12,695 nt of DNA. It comes from Aquificaceae bacterium. Lineage in GTDB: Bacteria; Aquificota; Aquificia; Aquificales; Aquificaceae. The notes under the pieces are model-generated. The model did not search any database. It saw only the letters and a list, made by a program, of their open reading frames with translations, and was not told the DNA's origin. Numbering within the stretch: the first letter of the stretch is position 1; each line of letters opens with the position of its first letter. This document shows, in pieces, positions 12,019 through 12,695 of this stretch. The stretch is from assembly GCA_025057715.1 (NCBI GenBank), contig JANWVD010000012.1, forward strand, positions 1 to 12,695. The letters run 5' to 3'. The position numbers and the translations under genes are program-made.

Positions 12019-12695
12019 ATGAAAATATGGCTCTTGGCTTTGCTCTTTCTTTTGGTTTCTTGCGCTGGTGTTAGCAAGGAAGAGATAGACAGAAGATTAG
12101 CCCTGATAGATAGTCGCATCTCGCAGCTTGATGAGAGACAAAAAACGCTTGAAGATAGAAACGTGCGAATTGAATCTCGCCTTGATTTAATTTCAGAGAG
12201 CTTAAGCGCAACAAGACTCGAGGTAGAGAGGTTAAAAGCAGGGAGAGAAAGACAGCAATCTCAAATTACGAGCGTGCAAGCAATTGAAAGACCGCCGCAG
12301 ACGCAAGTAGTTGAAAGACCGCCGCAGGCTCAGACTTTAGAAAGACAGCCGCAAACCCAAGCTCAAGCACAAGAGCACGAAAAGCTATACGAAGAGGCTT
12401 TAAAGCTATATAACTTTAGACAGCTAAATCAAGCAAAGGAGAAGTTCATAGACTACATAAAACGCTTTCCTGCAACAAACTTAACTGACAATGCGTATCT
12501 GTGGCTTGGCGTAGTTTACAGAGACCTTGGTGAGCTAAACAAAGCAGAAGCTGTCTGGATGACGCTCGTTGAGAAGTGTAAAAAAGCAGAGCTCCCAGAT
12601 TGCAACAAAGCACCGGTGGCATTAATGCAGCTTGCTATGCTATTTGAAAGGAGGGCAGAGAGCTCAAAGGCGAGGGAATTTTACGAGATGATTCT
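12019..12695 (+). CDS. CpoB/YbgF-like periplasmic TPR lipoprotein (3' truncated by window end)
   Basis: The frame is open from the ATG at 12019 to the window end (225 codons visible). Residues 1-15 are a lipoprotein signal, MKIWLLALLFLLVSC, with lipobox LVSC and lipid-modified Cys15. Residues about 20-82 form a charged, heptad-like coiled coil (DRRLALIDSRISQLDERQKTLEDR and following). Residues 89-115 are three 9-residue repeats beginning I/V/L-E-R-P/Q-P-Q. From about residue 123, EHEKLYEEALKLYNFRQLNQAKEKFIDYIKRFP and TDNAYLWLGVVYRDLGELNKAEAVW are TPR units typical of the YbgF/CpoB C-terminus. In Proteobacteria CpoB works with TolA and PBP1B to coordinate cell-wall synthesis and outer-membrane constriction. 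Here a lipid anchor replaces the plain signal peptide of E. coli CpoB. No tol/pal gene is visible, so the specific role is inferred from architecture. Confidence 0.85.
   Translation, partial: MKIWLLALLFLLVSCAGVSKEEIDRRLALIDSRISQLDERQKTLEDRNVRIESRLDLISESLSATRLEVERLKAGRERQQSQITSVQAIERPPQTQVVERPPQAQTLERQPQTQAQAQEHEKLYEEALKLYNFRQLNQAKEKFIDYIKRFPATNLTDNAYLWLGVVYRDLGELNKAEAVWMTLVEKCKKAELPDCNKAPVALMQLAMLFERRAESSKAREFYEMI
12283..12363 (+). repeat. Three tandem 27-nt (9-residue) repeats in the CpoB-like linker
   Basis: The units at 12283-12309, 12310-12336 and 12337-12363 encode IERPPQTQV, VERPPQAQT and LERQPQTQA. The first two share an exact 17-nt word (12284-12300 and 12311-12327), so the duplication at DNA level is recent compared with the third, diverged copy. 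They form a Pro/Gln-rich spacer between the coiled coil and the TPR domain. Confidence 0.85.

Noticed and set aside
1..12695. CRISPR arrays, insertion sequences, tRNA/rRNA genes and attachment sites
   Set aside because: No regularly spaced repeats, transposase-like frames, cloverleaf-like sequences or flanking direct repeats were seen on either strand.

Overview
The window looks like a compact bacterial chromosome segment, most likely from a thermophilic, respiring, Aquificota-like organism. This placement is an inference. It rests on heavy use of AGA/AGG and ATA codons, moderate G+C, near-total gene packing with many start/stop overlaps, and a gene set including a SCO-type copper lipoprotein, a diheme cytochrome c and Mrp/complex-I-type membrane subunits. 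No mobile element, CRISPR array, tRNA or rRNA was found.

Layout. 2-703 (+): C-terminal part of a canonical sensor histidine kinase, cut by the window edge. 713-1294 (+): SCO1/SenC lipoprotein. 1273-1872 (+): RsmG 16S rRNA methyltransferase, which seems to begin at an ATT codon inside the SCO gene. 2986-1842 (-): an unrecognised 136-residue protein coupled by ATGA to a TrmI-like tRNA m1A methyltransferase. 3004-4615 (+): an OmpR-type response regulator and an atypical histidine kinase. 5823-4585 (-): histidyl-tRNA synthetase. 5858-10734 (+): one tightly packed run of a stand-alone RAM (Lrp/AsnC effector) domain, an MrpC-like subunit, two antiporter-like subunits, enolase and an FtsB-like division protein. 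10735-10999: the only sizeable non-coding gap. 11000-11971 (+): a periplasmic diheme cytochrome c with an unassigned N-terminal alpha/beta domain. 12019-12695 (+): a CpoB/YbgF-like lipoprotein, cut by the window end.

Two things stand out. First, initiation signals fall into two classes. Some genes have a strong AAGGAGG Shine-Dalgarno. Others (SCO, response regulator, CpoB) have a TATAAT-like hexamer only 7-8 nt before the start codon and no Shine-Dalgarno, which suggests leaderless mRNAs. Second, the RAM-MrpC-antiporter-antiporter set lacks the other Mrp genes (A, B, E, F, G) and the complex I hydrophilic arm, yet is packed together with enolase and ftsB. It may be a reduced ion-translocating module with its own small effector-binding protein; its function cannot be settled from the sequence alone.

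Both convergent gene pairs (rsmG/trmI and histidine kinase/hisS) overlap tail-to-tail by exactly 31 bp, leaving no room for ordinary terminators.
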